Source of the DNA: Reticulitermes lucifugus
Lineage: Eukaryota > Arthropoda > Insecta > Blattodea > Rhinotermitidae
Reading direction: 5' to 3'
Length of the DNA stretch: 64,000 nt
NCBI GenBank assembly: GCA_026260175.1
Contig: JAKCWW010000844.1
Coordinates: forward strand, 257 to 64,256
The position numbers and the translations under genes are program-made. This document shows positions 46,357 through 56,690 of this stretch, one piece after another. The stretch's first letter is position 1. Each line of letters starts with the position of its first letter. The notes beneath the pieces were generated by a model, which was not told the origin of the DNA, made no database searches, and saw only the letters and a list, made by a program, of their open reading frames with translations.

Positions 46357-48533
46357 ATAAAGTAGCATTTAAAATTACATCTGCGCTCATATAAAAAAGG
46401 ACCACGAAATCAAAACCTGCGTTATTGTGGTAAATTCAGGCATTCAAGCCACAGACCTCGCCAGAAAAATTTACAAAATTTTAGAGGGACGAAATTCCGG
46501 TGGTACAACGCAGCAAAAAATTTTGCTCATCTAAGTGGAATGTAGTGTCGCAAGTCGGAGTTCTCTCCTCACACCTGGAAAACAATTTAAACACTTCCTA
46601 ACCGACTTACCCGTCACAACTCTGCCCAAACAATGCAAAGTCAGTCACCTGTCGAACGGTTCCTGTATTATTAATACGACGAGAAAGGGGTGGAATTCGG
46701 CGGTAGAGTAAATTTTAATTTTAATACAGGGAGCAAAATCAATGTCAAAAACTATGATTTCACACGGACTTCCACAAATTAACTAAGCCTGTTAGTTATA
46801 GCCCGGTTTCTTAATCACAGCAATTTGCTTTATTTCTCAAGCAGATTTGGAAAAGAACAAATAAAAATATTTTTCCCATGACAGAAGAAATTAGATTTCA
46901 GCTTCTCTCGGTCCTTACCCGCAACCCTAGGCTTGACACTTCCGACATCATGAAAAGTTTTGCTAAGGCAGTGCCATGGTTCAGGCGTTTAGTCGCCGGC
47001 CTCTCACAGCGGAGTCCCGGGTCGGTCCATGTGGAATTTGTGGTGGACGAAGTAACAGTGCTTCGGTTTTCTCCTGTAAATTTCATCTCACCGGTGCTCC
47101 ATTAAATGGAAAAGCAGAAAAAACCTCATTATCTTCATCATCTTCCTCGTAGGGTTGCGCAATAAGCCTTCAAGGCTGCGGTGCGTCCGTAGCATCTGCT
47201 ACGTGGCCCTTCAATATAAAAAAAACGTTTCGGTAGAAGAACGTAGCCATGTACACGTCACATTATATAAAGCAAAGTTCCCTGACAAGGGGCATCCAAG
47301 CAGCCGATACTAGTTCAGCTCGATACGAATCAAATAAACATGGAGCGCACAGAAACAGATCATATAGACATTAAGAAAATTAAAACTGCTTCATGCGACA
47401 AAGCTGACAAATTCACGTAATAAATTGATTATCAGGAACATCAAGCCGACCTAAACAACTCGGAGGGCTTCTCACTTCTTGAGCTTACATTTTAACGTCC
47501 TGCAATTCTGTAATTAGGTTGCAGAGACATATATCTGACACAAGGTTCCCTGTTACAAATTGAATCCAAATATGTGTAGTCGTTCTTAAAATGGGAATAA
47601 ATTAAACTTTTGGTGAAAGAAACTAACCTGCGGTCCGTGAAGTAAACGAAGAAAACAAGGCAGTCAGTAAATTTTGTTGGGCTATTTATGAGGTGAGTGA
47701 TATAATGTGAATACGGCCTATAAGAAAACTGTGTAATTTCATAATTCTATACATCTGTGGGATTAGCTGCTTATTCTAATAAAGTTGGGAAAGAAAGAAT
47801 TAAGTTATCGTGGTCACTATCCATTACCCGAATTAAGGATATGAAAACCCCTCCAAATGAACTAATTCCGAAAGACTAGTTTCTGACAGATTTCAGGCCA
47901 TGTAGCTTCCGAACACAGACCACAACGTGGGAACAACATGGACTATGATGGAGAAAGTATCATTATAATTCAGGTCATAAGATACTCAATCATTTGCTGT
48001 TGGCAGACATAAATGTTTAAGTTAAGAGATCTATACACTGCTGTTTGTTTTGTATAGATGTGACACATTTCGTTTTTCAAGGCAATGTCTGAAAATGAGT
48101 ATGTTACAGAAAAACAAGCTGTCCAAAAAAACATAGTTCCTTCTACTCGTGAGTAAATGCGAATGGAGGATTATTTAATGAGGATCTCCATGTAAATAAT
48201 TGTAACTTCCGAATCATATTATAAAGTTCAACTGAATAAGTTTGTTTTCGGAGTGAATGTTTTATTCTTGAAACAGAATAAAGTACACTACTTTTTATTT
48301 GTGTCATTATACCTTAATATAAAAGTAATTTATCCTCTTACAGTCGCGCGAAGGCTAAGTCGGCCCGAGGGAGGGGGAATATAGGTATATAGTACAGTAC
48401 AAATTACTATGTAGTATTCTTTAGGCAATTTCTCGAAAAAGAAATAAAAAATCAGGTATAGCGTGTAGTAGAGGGCTGTAGAAACGTAATTACAATTAAC
48501 ATAAACAACTGTAAAATAAAAAAAAAGAAGAAT
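46357..48533. other. No gene seen; possible LINE tail near 47.15 kb
   Basis: AT-rich. Opposed 62-75 codon frames around 46,880-47,105 carry no domain. On the minus strand 47,210-47,125 a GC-richer block ends in GAGGAAGATGATGAAGATAA, reminiscent of a LINE 3' end with a triplet tail. Confidence 0.35.
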
Positions 48534-48833
48534 ATGTATTGGATTTTGGCATACATTTTCACTCTAATGAAAATTGTAAACACAGAATGCTTCCAAATTG
48601 TTAGTCCTTTACAAAATTTTCCGAGTATTTCTGCTAAACAATACAGGAGATTAAACTCAACGAGATCGCCAGAAGGAATCTGGAAAACGTCACCTGTAAT
48701 GATTCGCCACGGACGCTCGCCACACCCTAACAGTCAGGATGTCCGACGGCCCCTATTTCGTATTCTAACAGCAAATCGATATGAGGAAGGTATCACAGTA
48801 AATCAGGTGTTTCGTGATTTATCTCAGTCATAA
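48534..48833 (+). CDS. Candidate small secreted peptide precursor, unknown
   Basis: A 99-codon frame from ATG to TAA. The first 19-20 residues (MYWILAYIFTLMKIVNTEC) have the length and hydrophobic core of a signal peptide. The rest is hydrophilic, with basic sites typical of peptide precursors: KQYRR, a HGRS site (possible amidation of a peptide ending ...SPVMIRH), and DVRRP. It ends NQVFRDLSQS. Just after the stop AACAG|GTACGT resembles a donor. I recognise no known neuropeptide, and frames of this length occur by chance in the window. Confidence 0.25.
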   Translation: MYWILAYIFTLMKIVNTECFQIVSPLQNFPSISAKQYRRLNSTRSPEGIWKTSPVMIRHGRSPHPNSQDVRRPLFRILTANRYEEGITVNQVFRDLSQS

Positions 48834-48890
48834 CAGGTACGTGTTTGGGTAGTCTTAATCGGAATAAAAGAGCTTTCTAGATCAGTTTTG

Positions 48891-49066
48891 ATAATGTACA
48901 GACTTGCAACATGTAACGTGTTAAGCTGATGATGATAATATACAGACTTGCAACATGTAACGTGTTAAGCTGATGATGATAATGTACAGACTTGCAACAT
49001 GTAACGTGTTAAGCTGATGATGATAATATACAGACTTGCAACATGTAACGTGTTAAGCTGATGATG
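48891..49066. repeat. Tandem repeat, 44-bp unit, four copies
   Basis: Units begin at 48,891, 48,935, 48,979 and 49,023 and each contain CAGACTTGCAACATGTAACG. Copies 1 and 3 have ATAATGTACAG, copies 2 and 4 ATAATATACAG. Otherwise they are nearly identical, so the array is young. Confidence 0.95.
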
Positions 49067-50425
49067 AGTCAAAATCCCGAAAGTCAAAGTTACGTACTTT
49101 CGTATATAATTGTTGTTTTGTGCTACACCATCTTTTGAAGAAAGTTCCGAAGTCTCGGATAAACTTATTCTCTTTCTCTTCTCTTTAAGAAGAAGGAGAA
49201 AGTACGTAACTGCAAAACATAGGAAGTGCCTTCCAGAGTAAAACTATGCGACACTTTGAAAGACTTCATGATTAATTAAGTAATTAATATCGTCCTGTAA
49301 ACCGCAATACGAGAGAATACAGGGATATTTGCGTCTGGCGCCTAACCGTTGCTGTTGCCTTCTGCGTGTAACAGAAGTACTCCGTAGAAACACTATGGCT
49401 TGCAACGAGAAGAAAGGTAGCAGCCTTGACGATTCTTAAAAATAAATTCGTAATAAGTAACAGGATAATAACAGCATCCGTAGACGGCGCGGTGCCTTTT
49501 CGGGTTCTTAGGAATTAAAACTCCTTCACGAAAAGAGATATATTTCAAAGCAATTTTCTGCTTAAATTAATGGCAACACTAGTAATCCGAAACTTAATTG
49601 GTTACGATAAACCGTTCGTGACATGTGAAAATAAACCAGCCTACGGCATTTGTAAATGTTTATAACATTTGCTGGCCCTTGTGAAGACGGTAATAAACTT
49701 CTGGCTTCTATAGAAGGTAAGGAATTTCTTGGTTAGCTAAGCAACTGTCAGCTTCACAAGAAGACCTCTGCTCCTCGGGTTAGTCAGCTATTTTTACATG
49801 TGAGGCTGCAACTTGCAATGATTTATGAAACATACGTATTTCCCTATGTTATTTTACATTTTCTTTAAGAAATAATCCAACGTATCTCGTACACTTTGTA
49901 GAGGTCTCTCACCATGCAGAATTTCAGGACTCTACACGGAATTACACTAGCGCAGCTCCCAATTCAGAAGTTCGCATGGCCGTTATTTTGGTTATGATAA
50001 TTTCAAGAAGTTAAAAATTCAATCAGTTAGTACCTATTCATAACATTAATATTTAAAACACATATTGGCGATGGAAGATACGTATACGAGAAGAATTACA
50101 GCATATTCATCAAATCACTGCTTGTTTATCCTCCATTCTGTTTTTAATAGTGTGCAGAAAGACAGTCCTGAAAATTTTGTCGCAAGAATTTAGTTGAGGA
50201 AATTTATTTGCATCGCATTCTGCATGCACAGTTAGACACGAGGTTGATAAACAGAAACAAGACAAGGTGAGCGTTGAGTCATATGGAAAAGCAAAATGTT
50301 ATCAAACGCTAGTCGTGAGAGATAAATAAAGTCGCAAAACGTGAAACAGGTTCTTGGGCAATGAACTCATAAAGGATACGAGTAACTAGATATCTGAAGA
50401 ATATGTAAATGTTAAAATACTATCC
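49067..50425. other. No feature seen
   Basis: No exon or repeat recognised. A short inverted motif (AAAGTTACGTACTTTCG) lies just after the tandem array. Confidence 0.4.
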
Positions 50426-50479
50426 GATTCGTTGTTTCGGATTCGTTGTTTCGGATTCGTTGTTTCGGATTCGTTGTTC
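50426..50479. repeat. Tandem repeat, 14-bp unit
   Basis: GATTCGTTGTTTCG is repeated almost four times, the last copy partial. Confidence 0.95.
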
Positions 50480-50950
50480 CTGTACATGCCACTGTACAAG
50501 CCCTGGCGATTAACTGAAAAATTTCTGCATTACAATGCAATACATGACGCTGAAAATGATGAATAACTTATGTAATAGCAGACCTACTTTACTTGTTAAA
50601 TTATTACAAAATTGAAACCTGTGTATTTAAAGATTCTGCGCACTACAAAGTAGTGGCTCCAACAGAATAATTGGACGAAGAGTCACTGCCATATTCCTAT
50701 CACTTACAGTTAACCATAATATCTGTGCCAGTAACCGGCAAACATGCGTGCAAAAACTGCGATAGTACGCGACTACTAAAATCAGGAATAACTAGTCCTG
50801 GAATTTAATTAAAGGACGTGTTAAATAAATTAATAAATATGACTATATAATTTTGGCTTGTATTAAGAAAATATGTGGGACGTCCATTTTCTCTACCTTA
50901 GCAGCAACTGTGTAAATAATTACTGTTCAAACATGTAGCAGTAAAACCTT
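50480..50950. other. No feature seen
   Basis: AT-rich interval. Confidence 0.4.
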
Positions 50951-50953
50951 GAT

Positions 50954-51122
50954 TTTAGCCTTCCGCCGGATGCTGATGAGATCTGCGCTCTTCTGGGATA
51001 TTACCCGGCGTTGTGTGGTAATTGTTTACCGACGTTTCGGTACAACGTATCGGTCCCATCTTCAAGGGTCAAGAGTACGAAGACGCCGCATTATATCCCA
51101 GAAGAGCACAGATCTCATATAG
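50954..51122 (-). repeat. Foldback repeat with hammerhead-like core
   Basis: Arms ATGAGATCTGCGCTCTTCTG (from 50,977) and its inverse at about 51,099-51,118 pair well. The centre on the minus strand (51065-51031) has an upstream box close to CUGAAGA, then UGGGACCGAUACGUUGUACC, GAAAC and GUC with palindromic ACGU. Same family as the HERC1 intron 1 copy; TTCCGCCGG at 50,961 is the inverted tail block. Confidence 0.6.
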
Positions 51123-51930
51123 CAGTATACTTTGCTAAATCCATTTTCGAAATTCGTCTCCATGAATCATACAAATTTTGACCCCTCCAGTGGTTTACAA
51201 ATCGAAAAGCTTAGTTATCAGGTTTTGAGATGCAGTAAGATACCGCACTATTAATTGCTCCATTCATTTTAATTAATCTATAACGTTCATTACCGACCTC
51301 AATTTAATAGAAAATTCAATATCTGTTCGAAAACTTCACAATAAAAATTAATAAGCCAAGTGTGTGGGTCTCGGATTATCTTCATCTTACTTCTACTGTA
51401 CCAAGGACAAGGTCACCAGGACCAGTTCCAGGATTTAAAACTGGAAGAACCATCTTTCACCTGGTCTTCAAATTTCTCTTCTGCCTCTAAGCCTGTAATA
51501 TCACGACGTCTTGGGAAGTCGCGTATCTTCCATCCTTTCCACGTGCTTTCTCCATTGCAGTTTGTATTTCTTAATAACTTTAAACACTGGATTCTCCCAA
51601 TTTTTTTCCTAATTATTTTCTTAAGGGAATATCCCTTTCATAACGACACTGCAATAACAGCGGTTAAGTGGGTATTTTTCATCCTTCATATTCCTCAGAA
51701 CTTGGCTTCATATCTCGGCCAGGAGATGAGCAATCCTGACAAGAGTTTTGATGGCTTTCCCCATTGCTTCCAAGCAAATACCGGAATATAACTTCAAGTA
51801 AGATTTTGGCAGCTTCTTTCTATGCCTCTACCAATTCAGTGCACAACCAATCATCCTACCATTCGACTTTATGTAATCTGGCTACCTAGAGCTTAATTAA
51901 ATGAAACACAGAATTCACCGACAAGTAAGT
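51123..51930. other. Unassigned open frame, no gene called
   Basis: A 143-codon plus-strand frame (51,360-51,791) is hydrophobic in its middle (LPIFFLIIFL), with no domain I know. It may be antisense to an old element. Confidence 0.3.
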
Positions 51931-51938
51931 GATTATTC

Positions 51939-52089
51939 ATGGTGGTTGGGCTGTATTGAGAATGATCTGAAATCGAAGGGTGTCAAGAGGTGGAGGAAGA
52001 AAGTAGAAGACAGGTCCATATGGGCTATCATTATGAAGGAGGCACTGGTTAAACTACAAGGACCGTATGCCAAAGAGGAAGAAGAAGAA
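51939..52089 (+). mobile_element. Short 5'-truncated LINE insertion with target duplication
   Basis: GATTATTC at 51,931-51,938 and 52,090-52,097 flanks about 150 bp. The insert encodes WLGCIENDLKSKGVKRWRKK, VEDRSIWAIIMKEALVKLQG and PYAKE and runs into a (GAA)n tail. This is the C terminus of a LINE ORF (ENDLK-x-W-x-KKAxDRxxW pattern). The frame is still open. Confidence 0.8.
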
Positions 52090-52097
52090 GATTATTC

Positions 52098-52743
52098 GTT
52101 TTATGGAGATGTCACTTTCAAATATCGTCTATAAAAGCGGCCCTTCTGACAATAGATTTGCCACAGCCACTTCAGAAAACTGCCGAAAAAAAAAACACTT
52201 TGAAAACCTCACGTCCATTCCATTTCATACTTTTTCCGATTCATTGCCTGCAATAATTCTAGCATTCGACGCTCTATGTTGTATGCATTTTAAAAAGCGT
52301 CTTTTATACAAACCGGTTGACTTTCAATTATGGCCTGTCTCTTACTTTCCTTCCACTATAATAGTGTTTGTGACGTAACTGAGTCAGATTAGAACTTCTT
52401 GCTACATATTTTCCTTCATCTCTCATAGTACTATCTTATCAGAAGACTTGAAACTACGAGTGTACATCCTCTCAACAGACACGCCTCCCAGATTTCTCTC
52501 TCCCAAGCCGCTCCAATTCAATTATACATTCTGGAGGTCTTACCACCGAATTCTTGAAATGCAGTGAACGCTGGACTAAAAGAGGCACTGACTGAATGAA
52601 CTGGATGCTGAATTATATTATATGTGGCAACTCTGGCCTGCCAGATATCCCTGTATGGTCCCTAGTTTGATTTCAAGAACACAAATACAAATTTTGGTAC
52701 TTACAAACTCGCCGATAATAAGAACTTAGAGGCAAAAATATTA
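52098..52743. other. No feature seen
   Basis: AT-rich; the 103-codon frame overlapping the LINE tail has no recognisable content. Confidence 0.4.
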
Positions 52744-53030
52744 CAAAAGTATATTTATTCAATGTCCGTCACATACAACAGACGTTAAAATTATTTTGCA
52801 GGCGACTAGTTTCGGCTCTGGCTTCGAACAATCATCAGGTCTTGTTCAAGAACAAAACTACAGAAAGCTTTACAGCTGCAGCTTTTACATGGAGATACTC
52901 CCTTCACATTAAAATACATTACAAATGTATATAAATATATAGAGGGTTGTCAGAGCCGAAACTAGTCGCCTGTAAAATAATTTTAACGTTTGTTGTATGT
53001 GACGGAAATTGAATAAATGTATTTTTGTGA
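52744..53030. repeat. Inverted-repeat unit with hammerhead core
   Basis: Arms of about 75-80 bp (52,744-52,822 and about 52,950-53,029) are inverted copies sharing CGACTAGTTTCGGCTCTG. Arm 1 on the minus strand (52838-52804) has CUGAUGA, a poorly paired stem II, GAAAC, UA and GUC, with palindromic helix III ACUAGU. Arm 2 keeps the GAAAC-UA-GUC half only. Confidence 0.55.
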
Positions 53031-53170
53031 TCTGATATAAACGGGGTTGTCTCATATAAAGAAAAAAAATATTAAGTGTGCCATGCGTCTCCCCTAGGCT
53101 CCTTCTTTCATAAAACTAAAAACTGAGCCATAATACTTCATAATAATAATTCATTATACTTAATACTTTT
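53031..53170. other. No feature seen
   Basis: Short AT-rich interval. Confidence 0.4.
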
Positions 53171-53183
53171 CCTTTCTATTAAT

Positions 53184-53434
53184 TTTTTTTTCAATGGCTC
53201 GACAGCCCCTTGGGGGCCTAGGCCGCCTCATTTTTTTTTCGAGGCTTNNNNNNNNNNNNNNNNNNNNNNNNNNNNNNNNNNNNNNNNNNNNNNNNNNNNN
53301 NNNNNNNNNNNNNNNNNNNNNNNNNNNNNNNNNNNNNNNNNNNNNNNNNNNNNNNNNNNNNNNNNNNNNNNACAATCCCAGTAAGCGAGCGGCCGTAGGC
53401 CCACGCCTTAGACCGCGCGGCCACTGGGATCGGC
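53184..53434 (-). mobile_element. tRNA-SINE family B with assembly gap and 13-bp target duplication
   Basis: Minus-strand head GCCGATCCCAGTGGCCGCGC and tail GAGGCGGCCTAGGCCCCCAA, then GAGCCATTG and poly-A. A perfect 13-bp direct repeat CCTTTCTATTAAT (53,171-53,183 and 53,435-53,447) flanks it. The centre is 124 N (53,248-53,371), so frames crossing it are artefacts. Confidence 0.9.
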
Positions 53435-53447
53435 CCTTTCTATTAAT

Positions 53448-54591
53448 ATTGGCATTAACTAAAATAAAAAATATATTATGGAAATATATCTATATATTAA
53501 ATACAATAAGAAAGCTCTTATTTTTTGGTTTGCGTATAGATCATGATTTAAGCACATTTATACATCACATAAGATAACCAACCAAACTGACTCTTACTAT
53601 AAGAGCTAGGTGTAATCCCGACATTTAATTGTATCATTTTATATTACACTAGTCTGTCCCAACGTCATAAAGTTTACCGGCCATTAAAATGCCGACAGCA
53701 AGCTTGGAACACCAGTGACGTTAAACGTCATGCTCGTCAAGACAGAACACGTAATCCGTGACCTTATATCTCATCCTCTTGCATCCTCACCTTTCACCTA
53801 TTCCAGAGTATTTTGTTCTCTATGTCGCAGTTTTTTTTCCTTACATCTCTCCTAACAAACTTCTCTTTATCCTTGTTACCTTCAACCCCGCCTACGTATT
53901 GTCAGTTTTGCTCAGGCAGACCGATTCCACAAGTTTCACATTTTGGAAACAGGCTAAACCCTGAATCCCCCACTTTCCCTACGTACTTATAAGAAACCTT
54001 AAGTTCCTTAAATCGACGACACAATAAGTGCGTTTACTGGTACAATTGGTAGCCACGTTTCACATCCGTTTCTCCAGGTGCTCGCGTATAGAAGCACCAA
54101 TATGTGACTTTCGATAGAATGTGTAAGCATGTCCTACAAGTTTTATATAACTATTTCTGATCTTTGTTCTTTTGTATTTTACAGTTACGACATATTGTCA
54201 CACCCCCAAACCCTATACGAGTATATCACACTAGCCATAATATAATACATCGGAATTATTTCACTGCCTCTCTGATATTGGTGTTTCCGAGCATTCGTTG
54301 TTACGGAAGCCGAAGGCTCTTTAACCACAAAAGCTGACGACACAGCCCAGTTCTGAGCTAATCCAATGCTGTTCTATTCACATCCTCGCAATTCATTTCC
54401 CCACTAAAAGGCCTACCTGTTCTCTTGATTAATTAAACACCACGTTGAGAACACGTATGAAGGAGATGTGACATTCTCATCATATTACACAAATAATAAT
54501 TACATTTCGAAAAATAAAACTGTTTTTTTAAAGAATGTGACATTGACTGAACACAGCGTTTCTTTTCATGAATAGTTAATAACAGTAAAGC
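53448..54591. other. No gene seen
   Basis: AT-rich. 53,758-53,964 is open on the plus strand, pyrimidine-rich, and perhaps antisense to an old LINE; no assignment. Confidence 0.35.
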
Positions 54592-54600
54592 GATTCTTGC

Positions 54601-54858
54601 CGATCCCAGTGGCCGTGCGGTCTAAGGCGTGGGTCTGCGGCCGCTCGCTTACAAGGATTGTGGTTTCGAATCCCACCGGGGGCATGGATGTCCGTCTCTT
54701 GTGAGTGTTGTGTGTTGTCAGGTAGAGGTCTCTGCGACGAGCTGGTCCGTCGTCCAGAGGAGCCCTACCGAGTGTGGTGTGTCTAAGTGTGTGATCGTGA
54801 AGCCTCGAAAAATGAGGCGGCCTAGCCCCCAAGGGGCTGACGAGCCATTAAAAAAAAA
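54601..54858 (+). mobile_element. tRNA-SINE family B, full length with poly-A
   Basis: Head CGATCCCAGTGGCCGTGCGG, B box GGTTTCGAATCCCACCGGGG, body GTCTCTTGTGAGTGTTGTGT, 3' end GAGGCGGCCTAGCCCCCAAG, then GAGCCATT and a ten-base A run. Imperfect direct repeats GATTCTTGC / AATTCTTAC flank it. A frame of 117 codons over it is a shadow. Confidence 0.88.
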
Positions 54859-54869
54859 ATTCTTACGCT

Positions 54870-56228
54870 CCGGAAGACCGACGGTTCAGTTTCTTCTAAG
54901 GAGTCCGGAATTTTTCACTGTAGGCTTTCTACCACATTCAGTCCTCCTTAGTCTACATTGCACTACTTGCACGAGCTCTTAGAAGTCCACGGCACCATAT
55001 TTTGAGCAGCAGATATTTTTCTGCTGACAAATTCTGACTCTTTAGGGAACTCAAAGGTTCATCACCGTGTTTATAAAAGCCGGCCATTTCATACTATCAT
55101 CAGCTCAACCCAGGCTTCATCCTCACACCGTGTTTATCTGAGATTTATACGGCTATTAACATTACTCCCTATTGCGCTTAGGCTTACAACATTGTCATTC
55201 CCCTCTACTTTGATGAAAGTTTCTTACAAGCTTTATAATTTCCTCTGTACGTGCTATATTTCCCACGAAACATATCTGTCCTAATTTGATTTCCCTAACA
55301 ATAACAAAGGAGGAATACTAATTATGAAACCCCTCACTACGTAATTTCCTTCGTCATCTTGTTATTTTGTCTACGGAGGTAAAGACACTCGATTTGTGAC
55401 ATTGACCACTTTACCTCATTTGGTGAAAGGGTCTAGAGTATCTAAGAAGAGAATATTACAGTAATCTTCATCCCAGAGGGACTCCAGAGTGTACGAAACA
55501 AATCACGTTGAACCAAAGTCGAATTACGCCATGTTATCCACAGTAGCATTCGGTGCGGGGATATAAAACCACTGAGCAGACTGAATCAGTTTATAAATTA
55601 AGTACACAAGCACCAATAAAATGGGCATCATTCGTGATAAAATTCTTTTCTTCACCTACTTTTCTCGTGAGTCTGCACCTGGGAAGTCTCGGAGGTTCCT
55701 CAGTTTTCTGTTTTCCTACTCACAGTCCACGTTTCTGTTCTGATTTCCGTCACAACACTGAGAATAGAACCATGGATTACAGAAATCTGCTGTATAAGGA
55801 AGGAAACATTTTTTGTGAATACCGACTATGCTTCAATTTATAACCTCCTGACTCCATTTTGTTCACTAATCCATTTCTGTCCCCTCTGCCTAGGTGAGGA
55901 TCACTACCACACGTTCTTTTTCTTACTTCTTTGACAACAAGCAGCTTTCGCTGTTTGTGCATGAAAAACACTTAGCTCCTTGCTGGAAAGGTCAGAGAAC
56001 GCATCTGCTCCTTCTGCAAATATGCGTGTGTATGAAATAAAGGAGATCTTGTTTGGACCTCTAGTCAGTTATGTTGCCGTTCTACTGCTACTTTTAATGC
56101 CGTGGATTCATGTTCAGAAATGTTGTGGAACGAAATGCAAAGAGAGCAGTTTTAATAGATGTATAATGGTTTCAGCTCCGTGAGGTGAATGTTTGGATAT
56201 AACTTCCAAATTACGATTCCTTATCGCA
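54870..56228. other. No feature seen
   Basis: AT-rich; plus frame 55,553-55,843 and others lack domains or splice borders. Confidence 0.4.
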
Positions 56229-56231
56229 CAC

Positions 56232-56525
56232 AGGAACCGAAATAGCGTAGTCGATGCTATGACCAGGCTATGGGCTAGATCAACCGACACATCGTGATTC
56301 GATGTCAGGCAAAGGAAACGGACTTTTCCCCAGAGCGTCCAGACTGGTTCTGCTTTGCAATCATCCTCCTATTAAATGAGGGCCGGGGGCTCTTTCTCCA
56401 GGAGTGAAGCACCAGAGGTCGAAGCCGACCATTCGCCCACCTAGTGCCAAGACAAAAAATGCGTAACTATGCCACTGCTTCCCAAAACAATTTCAAGGCG
56501 TACACAGGGGGAACATCTGGACGTA
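56232..56525 (+). mobile_element. tRNA-SINE family A, diverged
   Basis: AATAGCGTAGTCGATGCTAT is the head with a fair A box. GTGATTCGATGTCAGGC is the B-box remnant. GCGTCCAGACTGGTTCTG and CAGGAGTGAAGCACCAGAGG form the body, with a distal CAAGGCGTACACAGGGGGAA. Confidence 0.7.
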
Positions 56526-56611
56526 AGAAAGATGAAGTAACAGAAAATATGAATTTAATTCATTAATTAAGTAATGAATTGAAAAGGTAGGAAGAGGAGT
56601 AGTGAACCACA
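56526..56611. other. No feature seen
   Basis: Short AT-rich gap with an ATTAATT palindromic patch. Confidence 0.4.
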
Positions 56612-56690
56612 AATAGGTTTTGCAGTGTCTTATTGTATATTGTGCGACATGATTCGGCTTTAGCTAAAAGCCGTCAGCAGGTACTATAAA
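56612..56690 (-). repeat. Hammerhead-like terminal repeat, single arm
   Basis: Minus strand 56680-56646: a near-consensus first box, a perfect seven-pair stem II CGGCUUU/AAAGCCG, then a GAAAC-like box and AUGUC. The stem is the best in the window but the core boxes have drifted. Confidence 0.5.

Noticed and set aside
48891-49066. Hammerhead array (satellite-type ribozymes)
   Set aside because: CTGATGA recurs in each 44-bp unit but there is no GAAA box or paired stem II, so the match is incidental.
48891-49066. CRISPR array
   Set aside because: Direct tandem repeats without unique spacers, in an animal genome.
53160-53577. Frames running through X residues
   Set aside because: They cross the 124-base N run and cover SINE B sequence on both strands.
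54629-54982. 117-codon plus-strand ORF
   Set aside because: Lies over SINE family B; similar shadow frames occur over the 46.1 kb copy.
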